From an uncultured Anaerococcus sp. (GTDB lineage: Bacteria; Bacillota_A; Clostridia; Tissierellales; Peptoniphilaceae): 5,769 nt of DNA. How positions within the stretch are numbered: position 1 is the stretch's first letter; the number at the start of each line of letters is the position of its first letter. The stretch lies in assembly GCA_902488555.1 (NCBI GenBank), contig CABTWT010000073.1, forward strand, positions 1 to 5,769. The letters run 5' to 3'. The position numbers and the translations under genes are program-made. This document shows positions 1-5,769 of this stretch, one piece after another. The notes under the pieces were generated by a model, which was given only the letters and a program-made list of their open reading frames with translations, was not told the DNA's origin and searched no databases.

Positions 1-1
1 A

Positions 2-1165
2 AAAAACGAAATTCTTTTTGCTAAAGGCGGTGGCGAAACACAAAAACAAATATTTGAAATTGCAAGCGAATCAAAAGATATGAGCCTAAGATTTGACCTA
101 ACAGTTCCCTTAGCTCGTTATGTATCTGAACATTTTTCAGATCTTAATTTTCCATTTAAGCGCTATCAAATTGGAAAAGTTTATCGTGGAGAGCGCAACC
201 AAAAGGGAAGATACAAGGAATTTTATCAGGCAGATATTGATATAATTGGCAATAACGACCTATCAATCTACAACGATGCTATGCTTGCAAAAGTAATATT
301 TGAAGCCTTTAGCAGGCTAAACTTACCAGAAGTTACCTTTCACATAAACAACAGAAAATTATTAAATGGATTTTTTGAATCTTTAGAAATAGTAGATACA
401 ACTGAAATTTTACGAACAATAGATAAAAAAGATAAAATTGGACTAGAAAAAACTAAATCCTATCTTGAAGAAATAGTTGGAGAAGAAAAATCTACACAAA
501 TTTTAGAATTTCTAGAAAATAAATTAGAAGGTCTAGAATTGTTGGAAGATCTTGAAAAATTCGAAGCAAATGAAAAATACAAATTAGGTCTATCTGAGAT
601 AAAAACAGTTTACCAATATATGCTCTACCTAGATATCCCAAAAGAAAATATAAAAATAGACCTAAGCATTACTCGTGGCCTAGATTACTATACATCGACA
701 GTTTATGAAACATTTATAAATGGCTACGAATCAATAGGTTCAGTTTGCTCTGGCGGAAGATATGAAAATTTGGCAAGCAATTTTTCAAAGCAAAATCTGC
801 CGGGAGTTGGAATGTCAATTGGACTAACTAGACTCTTTTACCAACTTCAAGAACTAGGAATTGTCGATAAAAAAGCGAAAACTACTGAAAAAATAATCAT
901 CCTTCCAATGGATGAAAAATACAATTTTTACGCAATAGATCTTTTAAAAAAATTAAAAGCAGCAGGTAAAAACGCAGATATTTATTTTGAAAGTGGAAAA
1001 TTTAAAAAGAAAATTGCTTACGCCGATAAAATAAATGCCAAATATGCTCTTATAATCGGAGAAGAAGAAGCAAATAATAAGGAAATCACAATAAAGGATT
1101 TGTCAAAATCAGATCAAGAAACAATAAAATTCGACCAAGTAGAAGATTACTTCACCAATAACTAA
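2..1165 (+). CDS. hisS: Histidyl-tRNA synthetase, 5'-truncated by window edge
   Basis: Class II aminoacyl-tRNA synthetase that charges tRNA(His) with histidine in the cytoplasm. The frame is open from base 2 and gives 387 visible residues. HisS proteins are usually about 415-430 residues, so roughly 35 N-terminal residues, including part of motif 1, lie off the left edge. The ATG at 80 is internal: the codons before it already encode conserved HisS sequence (ILFAKGGGETQKQIF, then MSLRFDLTVPLARY). Motif 2 is clear, with YRGER (arginine codon at 185-187) and GRYKEFYQADIDIIG. The histidine-specific motif RGLDYYTSTVYE starts at 674, SGGRYENLA follows near 749, and motif 3 reads GVGMSIGLTRLF, with Thr where many HisS have Glu. 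The last ~90 residues have the look of the alpha/beta anticodon-binding domain (IIILPMDEKYNFYAIDLLKKL onward). The gene ends in TAA just before an intrinsic terminator. aspS, its common downstream neighbour in Firmicutes, is absent. The family call is near certain. Confidence 0.96.
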   Translation, partial: KNEILFAKGGGETQKQIFEIASESKDMSLRFDLTVPLARYVSEHFSDLNFPFKRYQIGKVYRGERNQKGRYKEFYQADIDIIGNNDLSIYNDAMLAKVIFEAFSRLNLPEVTFHINNRKLLNGFFESLEIVDTTEILRTIDKKDKIGLEKTKSYLEEIVGEEKSTQILEFLENKLEGLELLEDLEKFEANEKYKLGLSEIKTVYQYMLYLDIPKENIKIDLSITRGLDYYTSTVYETFINGYESIGSVCSGGRYENLASNFSKQNLPGVGMSIGLTRLFYQLQELGIVDKKAKTTEKIIILPMDEKYNFYAIDLLKKLKAAGKNADIYFESGKFKKKIAYADKINAKYALIIGEEEANNKEITIKDLSKSDQETIKFDQVEDYFTNN

Positions 1166-1169
1166 AAAT

Positions 1170-1217
1170 AAGGGCTTTTTGCTAAACATTATTAATGCTT
1201 AACAAGAAGCCTTTTTT
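1170..1217 (+). terminator. Intrinsic terminator of hisS
   Basis: The left arm at 1170-1181 (AAGGGCTTTTTG) pairs with the right arm at 1203-1214 (CAAGAAGCCTTT) over 12 positions, allowing two G-U pairs. The arms enclose an AT-rich loop of about 21 bases, and a run of six T follows at 1212-1217. It begins five bases after the hisS stop, so it should separate hisS from the downstream acyl-CoA dehydrogenase operon. The G+C content of the stem is modest, but the geometry and T-tract are typical for a low-GC Firmicute. Confidence 0.85.
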
Positions 1218-1307
1218 ATTTATAATTTTTGTTTTCAAATTTTCAAAATTTATATTATTTAAGCATTTAGAAACTCTCGCGAAATGGATTTAATAAAATA
1301 AATTAAA

Positions 1308-1338
1308 TTGACATAAATTACTAATAATTATCTATTAT
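1308..1338 (+). promoter_or_regulatory. Possible upstream promoter P1 for the bcd operon
   Basis: A perfect -35 hexamer TTGACA lies at 1308-1313. The best -10 candidate is TATTAT at 1333-1338, which gives a 19-base spacer, longer than the optimum. In sequence this AT-rich a partial -10 arises easily, so the call is weak. What supports it is that the putative -10 touches the Rex-like palindrome starting at 1338, the arrangement expected for a repressor-controlled promoter. Confidence 0.35.
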
Positions 1339-1355
1339 TGTAAATATATTAACAA
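1338..1355. promoter_or_regulatory. Candidate Rex (redox-sensing repressor) operator
   Basis: The 18 bases TTGTAAATATATTAACAA match the clostridial Rex consensus TTGTTAA-N4-TTAACAA at 13 of the 14 fixed positions; the mismatch is A instead of T at 1342. The dyad extends two more base pairs on each side (1336-1357), so 10 of 11 pairs of the 22-bp palindrome are complementary. Rex is known from other Firmicutes to bind DNA when NADH is low and to repress fermentation genes, including crt-bcd-etf operons. The site lies 105 bases before the bcd start codon, overlaps the possible P1 -10 and is 28 bases upstream of the P2 -35. The match is seen directly; regulation by Rex is inferred, and rex itself is not in the window. 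Confidence 0.55.
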
Positions 1356-1383
1356 TATAGAACTAAAAAAGATAAATAAATTT

Positions 1384-1412
1384 TTGACAAAGTCGCGATT
1401 TTGCAATATAAT
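1384..1412 (+). promoter_or_regulatory. Strong sigma-A promoter P2 for bcd-etfB
   Basis: Both hexamers match consensus exactly: TTGACA at 1384-1389 and TATAAT at 1407-1412, separated by 17 bases. Transcription would start near 1419 and leave a leader of about 40 bases before the acyl-CoA dehydrogenase ATG, too short for a riboswitch. The quality suggests high expression, as expected for a central fermentation enzyme. A heptamer AAAGTCG occurs at 1389-1395 and again at 1420-1426, flanking the -10; its meaning is unknown. Confidence 0.87.
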
Positions 1413-1448
1413 AGATGTGAAAGTCGTAAAGATGAAAAGATTTTATGT

Positions 1449-1454
1449 AAGGAG
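1449..1454 (+). promoter_or_regulatory. Ribosome binding site of the acyl-CoA dehydrogenase gene
   Basis: AAGGAG sits five bases before the ATG at 1460 and is an almost ideal Shine-Dalgarno sequence. It fixes this ATG as the start in preference to the later in-frame ATGs. Confidence 0.88.
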
Positions 1455-1459
1455 ATAGT

Positions 1460-2605
1460 ATGGATTTTAGTGTAGACAATACTCACAAAATGCTAAGAGA
1501 TATGTATAGAGACTTTGCAACTCGTGAAGTTGAACCTCTTGCAGCAACTATTGATGAAGAAGAAAGACCGCCATTTGAAAATATTCCAAAAATGCGCGAT
1601 GCAGGCTTATTTGGAATTCCAATTTCTAAAGAAAATGGTGGAGAAGGCGGAGATTATTTAGGATATGTAATGGCAGTTGAAGAAATTTCAAAGGCTTGCG
1701 CATCTTCTGGTGTAATAATTTCAGCTCACACATCTCTTTGTGCTTGGCCGATCGAAACTTATGGAACAGAAGAACAAAAAGAAAAATATCTTAAGAAATT
1801 AGCTTCAGGAGAACACATTGGAGCTTTTGCTTTGACTGAACCAATGGCTGGTACCGATGCTTCAATGCAACAAACAACAGCTCACTTAACAGAAGATGGA
1901 AAAAGTTATATACTTAATGGCTCAAAGATATTTATAACTAACGCTACATTGGCTGATACTTTTATAATTATCGCAATGACCGACAAATCACAAGGAACTC
2001 ATGGAATTTCAGCATTTATAGTTGAAAAAGATACTCCAGGATTTACAGTTGGTTTACCTGAGAAAAAAATGGGAATCCACGGTTCACTAACTTGCGAACT
2101 TATATTTGAAGATTGTAAAATTCCTGCAGAAAACTTACTTGGCAAAGAAGGTAAGGGCTTTAAAATTGCCATGACAACACTTGATGGTGGACGTATAGGA
2201 GTTGCTGCACAAGCTCTTGGTATAGCTCAAGGTGCATTAGATAAGACAATCGAATATGTTAAGGAAAGAGAACAATTCGGTAGACCTTTGGCAAAATTCC
2301 AAAATACACAATTCCAACTTGCTAACCTAGCAAACCAAATTGAAGCAGCAAGACTATTAGTTTACAAAGCAGCAAATGACAAAGATTGTGGCAGACCTTA
2401 CTCAGTAAGCGCAGCTCATGCTAAATTATTTGCAGCAGAAACTGCTATGAATGTAACAACAAAATGCGTACAACTTTATGGTGGATATGGTTATACTAGA
2501 GATTACCCAGTAGAACGTATGATGCGTGATGCAAAGATCACAGAAATTTATGAAGGAACATCAGAGGTTCAAAGAATGGTAATAAGTGGAAGCTTATTTA
2601 GATAA
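1460..2605 (+). CDS. bcd: Short-chain (butyryl-type) acyl-CoA dehydrogenase
   Basis: FAD flavoenzyme of 381 residues, full length for the family. It interconverts an acyl-CoA and its trans-2-enoyl-CoA. In butyrate-forming anaerobes the enzyme reduces crotonyl-CoA to butyryl-CoA, working with EtfAB, which confurcates or bifurcates electrons between NADH, ferredoxin and the flavin. The order is an N-terminal helical domain (about 1-115), a middle beta domain (about 120-225) and a C-terminal helical domain (about 230-381). The first family signature is ALTEPMAGTDAS at 124-135. The second runs from Gln338 to Asp357 and includes GGYGYTRD. REQFGRPLAKFQ at 270-281 is the usual flavin-contacting segment. 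The catalytic base is Glu365 in IYEGTSEVQ, its place in short-chain and butyryl-CoA dehydrogenases. The start is fixed by AAGGAG. etfB begins 12 bases after the TAA, supporting an operon. The exact acyl chain is not proven by sequence; butyryl is inferred from motifs and the etf neighbour. Nothing suggests damage. Confidence 0.93.
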   Translation: MDFSVDNTHKMLRDMYRDFATREVEPLAATIDEEERPPFENIPKMRDAGLFGIPISKENGGEGGDYLGYVMAVEEISKACASSGVIISAHTSLCAWPIETYGTEEQKEKYLKKLASGEHIGAFALTEPMAGTDASMQQTTAHLTEDGKSYILNGSKIFITNATLADTFIIIAMTDKSQGTHGISAFIVEKDTPGFTVGLPEKKMGIHGSLTCELIFEDCKIPAENLLGKEGKGFKIAMTTLDGGRIGVAAQALGIAQGALDKTIEYVKEREQFGRPLAKFQNTQFQLANLANQIEAARLLVYKAANDKDCGRPYSVSAAHAKLFAAETAMNVTTKCVQLYGGYGYTRDYPVERMMRDAKITEIYEGTSEVQRMVISGSLFR

Positions 2606-2606
2606 T

Positions 2607-2611
2607 AGGAG
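2607..2611 (+). promoter_or_regulatory. Ribosome binding site supporting the GTG start of etfB
   Basis: AGGAG lies six bases before the GTG at 2618 and decides this start. The codons from GTG give the conserved ETF-beta N-terminus MNIIVLIKQVPDT, and the next in-frame ATG is well inside the conserved sequence. Confidence 0.85.
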
Positions 2612-2617
2612 TTTAAA

Positions 2618-2920
2618 GTGAATATTATAGTTTTAATTAAACAAGTACCAGATACCAATGAAGTAAAAATAGATCAAGAAACAGGAAGAATTATGAGAGA
2701 AGGACTACCTTCAATCATAAATCCTGATGACAAAGCTGGTATTGAAGAGGCATTAAAGATAAAAGAAGAAAACGGAGCACACATAACCGTTTTATCAATG
2801 GGACCTCCACAAGCTGCAGAAGCTCTAAAAGAAGCTTACGCTATGGGTGCAGATGATGTAATATTGTTAACCGATAGAGCTTTTGGTGGAGCTGATACAT
2901 GGGCAACATCAACAGCACTT
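2618..2920 (+). pseudogene. etfB: Electron transfer flavoprotein beta subunit, N-terminal 101 residues only
   Basis: EtfB partners EtfA to carry electrons to or from butyryl-CoA dehydrogenase and, in bifurcating complexes, binds NADH and flavin. The visible part is typical: MNIIVLIKQVPDTNEVKID, GRIMREGLPSIINPDDK, IEEALKIKEENGAHITVLSMGPPQA, EAYAMGADDVILLTDRAFGGADTWATSTAL. Family members are about 255-265 residues, so only about 40% is present. The segment normally following ATSTAL (another hydrophobic helix, then a DGDTAQVGP-like motif) is missing, so this fragment alone could not form the cofactor site. It is tightly coupled to bcd, and etfA would be expected next but is not seen. The 3' boundary is placed by where family similarity stops and is good to about two codons. 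If the junction is an assembly error, the native gene is intact in the organism. Confidence 0.85.
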
Positions 2921-5769
2921 GATGCAGGCAAGTCTCTAGAAGAAATCCAAGCTCTATTATTAGACCTTGGCAAAAAATACGAACTAAATTCCAAAGACGA
3001 AGCCAAACTAATGGCAGACAACGAAGATGCTATCAAGGGTCTCATAGCAAGAGATGCCGACGAAAACTTCAGACCATCCATGCTAATGGCAAAAAATCAA
3101 GCAAATCAAAATGGTAATCCAGCAGGCTCTATTATAGAACCTGGCAGAAATGATGTTATAAAAATTATAGAACCTGACGATTCCAACTACAGGGTAGACA
3201 CAGATGCTTATGCTATCCCAGTAATTAATTATGGGAAATTACAGGGCTATAACTGGACTATAAAAGTGTCATCAGATACTGACCTAAATGCTCTAGGACT
3301 TAAGGTTAATTTCACAGAAGTTGTAGGATCTGGTCTTGGTGAATTCAAAAATAGTAATGTAGAGTTAGGAGATAACCCAATTAAGGGAGCCTTTGGTATT
3401 CACGATTCAAAACACCACGCTCCAGATGCTGGAATTAAAGAAATAACATACAACTTCTACACACCTGTCCAAGGTATGCAAGAAAAATACATGATGGATA
3501 TTTCTATCATCCTTACTGCCAAAAACAAAGTTGGTGCCAAGAGATTTGTTATGGATGGCTGGCCAGCTGACAAGGTAAAAGAAGCCACACCTATAAGAGC
3601 AGGAATGAACAACAGGACTTCAGTCCTAGGAGAATTCACTTCAGAAACTACTGCTAAGTGGACTGTAACAGATGCCGTATCAACTGGAGATACAGGTACA
3701 AAAGAAAACCCAACTGATACAAAACTACCTTGGGAAACAAGAAGTCTAAGTGACAACCAAACTATGTCATCATCAAAAATGGCTGTCTATGGTATTGATA
3801 ATGATAAAGAAAGCACTACCTATGGACAAATGGTTGCAATTACTAAAGAAAAAAACCTTAATAAGACTATTCCTGCTCAAGGAACAAACCCAAATACTAA
3901 CCAACCAGTAGGTACAATCGCAGTCTACGGCTATGACACAAGTTTTAAAGAAACAGAAAAGAACCCACTAAGCCTTGCTGGAGTAATGATTTCCAAATAT
4001 AAAGACATCTACGTAGACCAAAACTGGAACCTTGACAAAGGTCTTTCTATGCCAGAACAAACCCTTAAGGCAGTAGACCCAAATAATACTGATAAGGAAT
4101 TAGGTTCTACAACTGTTGATGAAGAAACACCAGGTGCACAAGCAAGTAGATCTATAATAATACCTAAAGTAAAAGTATGGAATATACAAGATGTAAGGAA
4201 ATTCACAAAGACACAGCCAAAAATAGTTCAAACTTTCCCAACTGATAAAAAAGACTCAAATGATAAAACTATATCCTATTACGAAAACCACAACTATTAC
4301 GATCCAAACACTAAAGGATACAATATCCATAACAGGGGAACAGTTGAAGAAGTTCCAAAGATGGCAAGCTTTACTATAGTAAAAACGGACAAAAGTGACT
4401 CTAAGAAGAAATTAGCAGGAGCTAAGTTCAAACTCTTAGGTGGACCAGAAGTAGTTACAGACGCTAATGGTGAAGCTGTATTTAATAACATAAAACCAGG
4501 AACTTACACAATATTTGAAACAAAAGCTCCAAATGGCTACAAATCAAATCAAGAAAATGCAACAATAAATATTGATAAAGAAGGAAGAGTAAGTCTTGAA
4601 GGTGGTCCTGCCAGCATATCTGCGGGAGCTAACCCAACTCAAACAGTTGAACATGGTGGTTATCCTGACTATATGAACGCAATGCAATATGCAACTGAGG
4701 ATGATAAGGGAAATGTTACAACTTACATCTTCCTTAAAGCCAACGAAGAACAAAGAGGTGGATCAACAGATAGAGACACTAGACTTAACCTTAGAATGGA
4801 TAATGGCTCTATATCAAATGTAGAAGTTTTCGATGTGTATCCAGATGACCAAAGAAATCCACTAAAAACTGCCATGACCCAACAAACAGCAGATAAAATG
4901 GTAAGTCAACTGGGAGGAAGTGTACTAAACTCCCCACATGGATATCCAATAAAAGGTGAGGCTAATGTAACAGATTCATTTACAAACAAAACTGGCTACC
5001 AAGTTTACCTACCAAAAGAAAGATTTACAAGAGACTGGGGATTCTTGGTAAAGGTAACAGGAACAGGCGATAGCCTAACTTATGATTGGTTGACAAATGA
5101 GGACACAGGAAACCAAGCTAAACTCCAAAACCAAAAAATAATTCCAACAACTTCTACCGATACAGATAAGGCGACAAAAATCACTATTACAAACGAAGCC
5201 TTTGAAACTCGTCCAGTTGAACTTACAAAACTAGACAAAGAAAACAAACCTATAAAAGGTGCGACATTTGTAATAAAAGATGAAAATGGTGATGTTATCT
5301 CTACAGTGACATCTGGCGAAAAAGGTAAGGTATCTTTTGGAGATATGCCAGGAGGCAAGTATACAATAGAAGAAACTGAAGCGCCAGCAGGATATGTAAA
5401 GTCAAATGTAATCTTTGAAGTAACAGTAGATGACTCTAAACAAGTAACTTATATTCCTAAGTTTAAAAACAGATCAGGTTACCCTGTAAATGGTGAAGAT
5501 TACTTCATAAAAGATATGGAACAAGGTCAAGATGACTCTAGAGCAACTGTTACAAGCGTGACTCAAGACCTTTATGTAAATGATAAAGAAAATGGAAGTA
5601 TTGGTAGAAGGCCAGGTATCTGGGAAGCATATTTCCTCGAATCTCTATCTTATACTGCGAAAATCAACTTAGAGAATTCAGCACCTGGAACTAGATTTTC
5701 AATCCAATTCGACCCAAATCTAGACTTCACCCAATACTTTTCTGAATTTCCTAAGGTTAAAAGTAAAGA
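2618..5769 (+). CDS. In-frame EtfB N-terminus / surface adhesin fusion ORF, 3'-partial
   Basis: One uninterrupted frame of 1050 full codons, starting at GTG 2618 and leaving the right edge. I translated it throughout and found no stop. Residues 1-101 are electron-transfer flavoprotein beta. From about residue 102 the protein resembles a Gram-positive cell-wall adhesin or pilin: a helical, charged stretch (about 102-155), a long Asn/Thr/Lys-rich, probably beta-rich ectodomain (about 155-580), a SpaA/Cna-B-like domain (583-678), a further beta-rich module (about 680-863), a second SpaA-like domain (865-951), and the start of another module. There is no cysteine in the whole frame, typical of exported Gram-positive surface proteins. 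There is no signal peptide or membrane segment. An LPXTG-type anchor would lie beyond the edge. The adhesin half therefore lacks its own start and export signal, and EtfB lacks about 160 residues. I infer a joined product of two genes, most simply an assembly chimera, otherwise a real rearrangement. Annotators may label the whole ORF as a SpaA isopeptide-forming pilin-related protein. Confidence 0.8.
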   Translation, partial: MNIIVLIKQVPDTNEVKIDQETGRIMREGLPSIINPDDKAGIEEALKIKEENGAHITVLSMGPPQAAEALKEAYAMGADDVILLTDRAFGGADTWATSTALDAGKSLEEIQALLLDLGKKYELNSKDEAKLMADNEDAIKGLIARDADENFRPSMLMAKNQANQNGNPAGSIIEPGRNDVIKIIEPDDSNYRVDTDAYAIPVINYGKLQGYNWTIKVSSDTDLNALGLKVNFTEVVGSGLGEFKNSNVELGDNPIKGAFGIHDSKHHAPDAGIKEITYNFYTPVQGMQEKYMMDISIILTAKNKVGAKRFVMDGWPADKVKEATPIRAGMNNRTSVLGEFTSETTAKWTVTDAVSTGDTGTKENPTDTKLPWETRSLSDNQTMSSSKMAVYGIDNDKESTTYGQMVAITKEKNLNKTIPAQGTNPNTNQPVGTIAVYGYDTSFKETEKNPLSLAGVMISKYKDIYVDQNWNLDKGLSMPEQTLKAVDPNNTDKELGSTTVDEETPGAQASRSIIIPKVKVWNIQDVRKFTKTQPKIVQTFPTDKKDSNDKTISYYENHNYYDPNTKGYNIHNRGTVEEVPKMASFTIVKTDKSDSKKKLAGAKFKLLGGPEVVTDANGEAVFNNIKPGTYTIFETKAPNGYKSNQENATINIDKEGRVSLEGGPASISAGANPTQTVEHGGYPDYMNAMQYATEDDKGNVTTYIFLKANEEQRGGSTDRDTRLNLRMDNGSISNVEVFDVYPDDQRNPLKTAMTQQTADKMVSQLGGSVLNSPHGYPIKGEANVTDSFTNKTGYQVYLPKERFTRDWGFLVKVTGTGDSLTYDWLTNEDTGNQAKLQNQKIIPTTSTDTDKATKITITNEAFETRPVELTKLDKENKPIKGATFVIKDENGDVISTVTSGEKGKVSFGDMPGGKYTIEETEAPAGYVKSNVIFEVTVDDSKQVTYIPKFKNRSGYPVNGEDYFIKDMEQGQDDSRATVTSVTQDLYVNDKENGSIGRRPGIWEAYFLESLSYTAKINLENSAPGTRFSIQFDPNLDFTQYFSEFPKVKSK
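2915..2932 (+). other. Junction between etfB and adhesin sequence
   Basis: Up to CTT at 2918-2920 the translation is EtfB (WATSTAL). From GAT at 2921 it reads DAGKSLEEIQALLLDLG, which does not continue EtfB and leads without a break into the adhesin. No insertion-sequence end, target-site duplication or long repeat is visible at the joint. A short stretch shared by both parent genes around GCACTT could have mediated it, but the parents are not in the window, so this cannot be tested here. Confidence 0.7.
2921..4357 (+). other. Adhesin N-terminal helical segment and beta-rich ectodomain
   Basis: Residues 102 to about 155 of the fused frame are rich in Glu, Lys, Leu and Ala and look helical (SLEEIQALLLDLGKKYEL, DEAKLMADNEDAIKGLIA). 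From about 155 to 580 the sequence is polar, Asn/Thr/Lys-rich and alternates short hydrophobic strands with loops, as in the ligand-binding region of MSCRAMM-like surface proteins. I do not recognise a named domain. The hexapeptide pattern AVYG(I/Y)D occurs at residues 389-394 and 435-440, hinting at two related strands or a small internal duplication. Surface location is inferred from composition and from the SpaA-like domains that follow. Confidence 0.55.
4364..4651 (+). other. SpaA/Cna-B-like domain 1 of the adhesin
   Basis: This covers residues 583-678. The domain opens with SFTIVKTDKSD, where Lys589 is the expected isopeptide lysine, continues with LAGAKFKLLGG and DANGEAVFNNIKPGTYTI, and has the signature ETKAPNGY, where Glu634 is the expected catalytic acid. 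The usual Asn partner in the last strand is not evident: aligning the following GYP motif with that of domain 2 puts Glu678 at that place. The fold assignment is good, but an internal isopeptide bond in this copy is doubtful. Confidence 0.8.
5210..5470 (+). other. SpaA/Cna-B-like domain 2 of the adhesin
   Basis: This covers residues 865-951. The sequence reads RPVELTKLDKENKPIKGATF, then GKVSFGDMPGGKYTIEE, ETEAPAGY and IPKFKNRSG. All three residues of the usual Lys-Glu-Asn isopeptide system can be placed: Lys871, Glu919 and Asn951. Such a bond would stiffen a stalk on the cell surface. The next residues, GYP at 954-956, mirror GYP at 681-683 after domain 1, pointing to a repeated domain-plus-module unit of about 273 residues. 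Confidence 0.88.

Noticed and set aside
80..82. ATG at 80 as the start of hisS
   Set aside because: The 26 codons before it are open and encode conserved HisS sequence, and there is no good ribosome binding site. The true start is left of the window.
1237..1251. Palindrome AAATTTT-C-AAAATTT
   Set aside because: It is purely A/T except for its centre, has a loop too short for a terminator hairpin, and is expected by chance in a spacer this AT-rich.
1323..1339. Inverted repeat AATAAT-TATCT-ATTATT just before the Rex-like site
   Set aside because: It is low-complexity A/T sequence that overlaps the better-defined palindrome; no known operator matches it.
1413..1459. Riboswitch or attenuator in the leader of the acyl-CoA dehydrogenase gene
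   Set aside because: The leader from P2 is only about 40 bases with no stable hairpin, so an RNA switch has no room.
2915..2932. Insertion sequence, integron or phase-variable recombination site at the etfB/adhesin junction
   Set aside because: I saw no transposase, terminal inverted repeats, target duplication, or copy of the junction sequence elsewhere in the window to support programmed recombination.
2836..5358. Six minus-strand open frames of 64-99 codons between these positions
   Set aside because: All lie opposite the long plus-strand frame, have low-complexity Ser/Val/Leu-rich translations, and match no family I know. They are shadows of the coding strand.

Overview
This window looks like part of a genome of an AT-rich, Gram-positive anaerobe. 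An Anaerococcus/Peptoniphilus/Finegoldia-type member of the Tissierellia or Clostridia fits best. The reasons are strongly A/T-biased codons, canonical AAGGAG-type ribosome binding sites, a textbook TTGACA-17-TATAAT promoter, a butyryl-CoA dehydrogenase followed by etfB, and a long cysteine-free surface protein with SpaA/Cna-B-type isopeptide domains. The genus is an inference from protein style; no search was run.

Layout. Bases 2-1165 hold the 3' part of hisS (histidyl-tRNA synthetase), cut by the left edge and closed by a strong intrinsic terminator at 1170-1217. The spacer up to 1459 is regulatory. It has a possible upstream promoter (1308-1338), an 18-bp palindrome at 1338-1355 that matches the Gram-positive Rex (NADH/NAD+-sensing repressor) operator consensus except at one position, and a near-perfect housekeeping promoter (1384-1412). 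Bases 1460-2605 encode a complete short-chain (butyryl-type) acyl-CoA dehydrogenase. Twelve bases later, behind its own ribosome binding site, a GTG at 2618 opens etfB, the electron-transfer flavoprotein beta subunit. Bcd and EtfAB normally form a complex that reduces crotonyl-CoA with NADH, so a Rex site in front of them makes metabolic sense.

The main anomaly is in the last open reading frame. After about 101 residues of convincing EtfB, the frame changes identity near base 2920, with no stop or frameshift. It continues to the right edge (5769) as a large extracellular adhesin/pilin-like protein with a helical segment, a long beta-rich ectodomain and two SpaA-like domains. The fused reading frame has at least 1050 codons. 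It lacks the remaining ~160 residues of EtfB, and the adhesin part lacks a start and signal peptide. An assembly chimera is the simplest explanation. A genuine deletion or recombination is the alternative. A functional EtfB-adhesin fusion is unlikely because one half is cytoplasmic and the other is a surface protein.

No RNA gene, CRISPR array, insertion sequence or phage feature was seen, and no gene-free stretch exceeds 300 bases. Apart from the junction, I see no evidence for a new biological system.
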